This document shows positions 34,812 through 35,197 of a stretch of DNA of 35,197 nucleotides, piece by piece. The notes under the pieces are model-generated. The model was not told the DNA's origin. It was given only the letters and a program-made list of their open reading frames with translations, and searched no databases. The stretch comes from Muribaculaceae bacterium. Lineage in GTDB: Bacteria; Bacteroidota; Bacteroidia; Bacteroidales; Muribaculaceae. The stretch covers positions 1 through 35,197 of the forward strand of contig JAEDFO010000020.1 in the NCBI GenBank assembly GCA_016292745.1, given 5' to 3'. Position 1 is the stretch's first letter; every line of letters begins with the position of its first letter. A program made the position numbers and the translations under genes.

Positions 34812-35096
34812 GGGGCATCTGAAAGATGCGATGCATCTCGCCGCGGCGAGATGTAAATAGCCATGGGTGAGCGGCAGCGTAACCCATGGACAACGGCAAC
34901 ATAAAGGAAGTGCTTCTGAAAGAAGCGATGCGCAAATGGCACGCAGTGCGATTTGCGTACCCACCCATGGATGCAATCCATGGAAATCCCAATAAATGCG
35001 GTTACCCACCCCAATTTTCGGCATCCCCCACCTAATATTCGGTTTGGTGGTGTTCCGCGGATTTCATCCACGGTATGCGCAGCCCGGGAGGGCTGC
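34812..35096. repeat. Hairpin cluster 2 (short palindromic modules)
   Basis: Consecutive inverted repeats fill the region: GCATC-TGAAA-GATGC (34815-34829); a perfect 20-bp palindrome centred on GCCGCGGC (34834-34853); CCATGGGT with ACCCATGG (34861-34868, 34882-34889); GCTTC-TGAAA-GAAGC (34912-34926); CGCAAAT with ATTTGCG (34931-34937, 34951-34957) enclosing GCAC-GCA-GTGC (34939-34949); CCATGGAT-GCA-ATCCATGG (34965-34983); CCGCGGAT-TTC-ATCCACGG with one mismatch (35055-35073); and GCAGCCC-GGGA-GGGCTGC (35079-35096). Positions 34812-34834 are identical to 10825-10847 in cluster 1. The cluster contains no plausible gene and lies between the operon terminator and a truncated coding frame. Confidence 0.8.
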
Positions 35097-35197
35097 ATCG
35101 CTCTTCAGCACATGTGTTGAAGCCGGTTGCTACGCCGCCGGCGTCACCGACGAGCAGATGAAGCCGCTGCTGCAATATGCCGCAATCCTGGGCGACT
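35092..35197 (+). pseudogene. 5'-truncated polyprenyl diphosphate synthase-like fragment (runs off window)
   Basis: The plus-strand frame from about 35092 reads AASLFSTCVEAGCYAAGVTD followed by EQMKPLLQYAAILGD. This resembles the middle of a trans-isoprenyl diphosphate synthase, where a K-T-(A/S)-x-LF helix precedes EAG and a YG-x-x-LG segment leading to the second Asp-rich motif. The first Asp-rich motif and the whole N-terminal half are missing: upstream in this frame lies only hairpin cluster 2. The frame stays open back to an ATG at 34996, but those 32 residues merely translate hairpins. The gene is therefore either truly truncated by a rearrangement or joined to the cluster by an assembly error at a repeat. 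The family assignment rests on about 35 residues. Confidence 0.5.

Overview
The window reads as chromosomal DNA of an anaerobic gut Bacteroidales, most likely Muribaculaceae (S24-7) or a close relative. This rests on Bacteroidetes-type promoter cores (TTTG about 20 nt before TANNTTTG), the absence of clear Shine-Dalgarno sites, a long IspG with the large internal insert, a hybrid two-component regulator ending in an AraC-type domain, and surface proteins with Bacteroidetes lipoboxes and a type IX secretion-like C terminus. No tRNA, rRNA, CRISPR array, transposase or integrase gene was seen. Family names come from reading the translations; no database search was possible.

Left part (1-10135), mainly housekeeping. 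A 3'-truncated minus-strand proline dehydrogenase/PutA gene (1-1168) is followed by an AT-rich gap with a promoter for it. On the plus strand come an orphan phage-portal-like gene (1839-3266), a NodB-type polysaccharide deacetylase and QueG (overlapping, both apparently starting at TTG), a GH78-type alpha-L-rhamnosidase with a type I phosphodiesterase, and ispG. A 56-residue membrane protein gene with its own promoter and terminator lies convergent to ispG (10241-10411, minus).

Middle part (10412-14624), regulation. A cluster of short hairpins (10592-10924) is followed by two minus-strand genes: a hybrid histidine kinase/response regulator/AraC protein with a TPR sensor (11489-14395) and, 6 bp downstream, a small secreted protein (10943-11482). 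The small protein is a single-domain paralogue of a repeat in the giant protein encoded further right. The divergent intergenic region holds two nearly identical 21-bp direct repeats 32 bp apart, just upstream of a promoter core, which looks like an operator.

Right part (14649-34714), a surface-protein locus. A DUF1573-type protein and a 966-residue secreted protein with a type IX-like tail form a first unit ended by a strong terminator. A second, tightly packed unit follows: an outer-membrane beta-barrel, a 2977-residue giant secreted protein with five tandem Ig-like repeats, a multi-Fn3 secreted protein, and two lipoproteins, closed by a terminator at 34738-34777. I infer that these make a cell-surface assembly controlled by the adjacent hybrid regulator. 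This is the best candidate for an undescribed system.

Right edge (34778-35197). A second hairpin cluster shares a 23-nt unit with the first and carries compensatory stem variants. It runs directly into the middle of a polyprenyl-diphosphate synthase-like reading frame whose 5' part is missing, so this is either a rearrangement scar or an assembly join.
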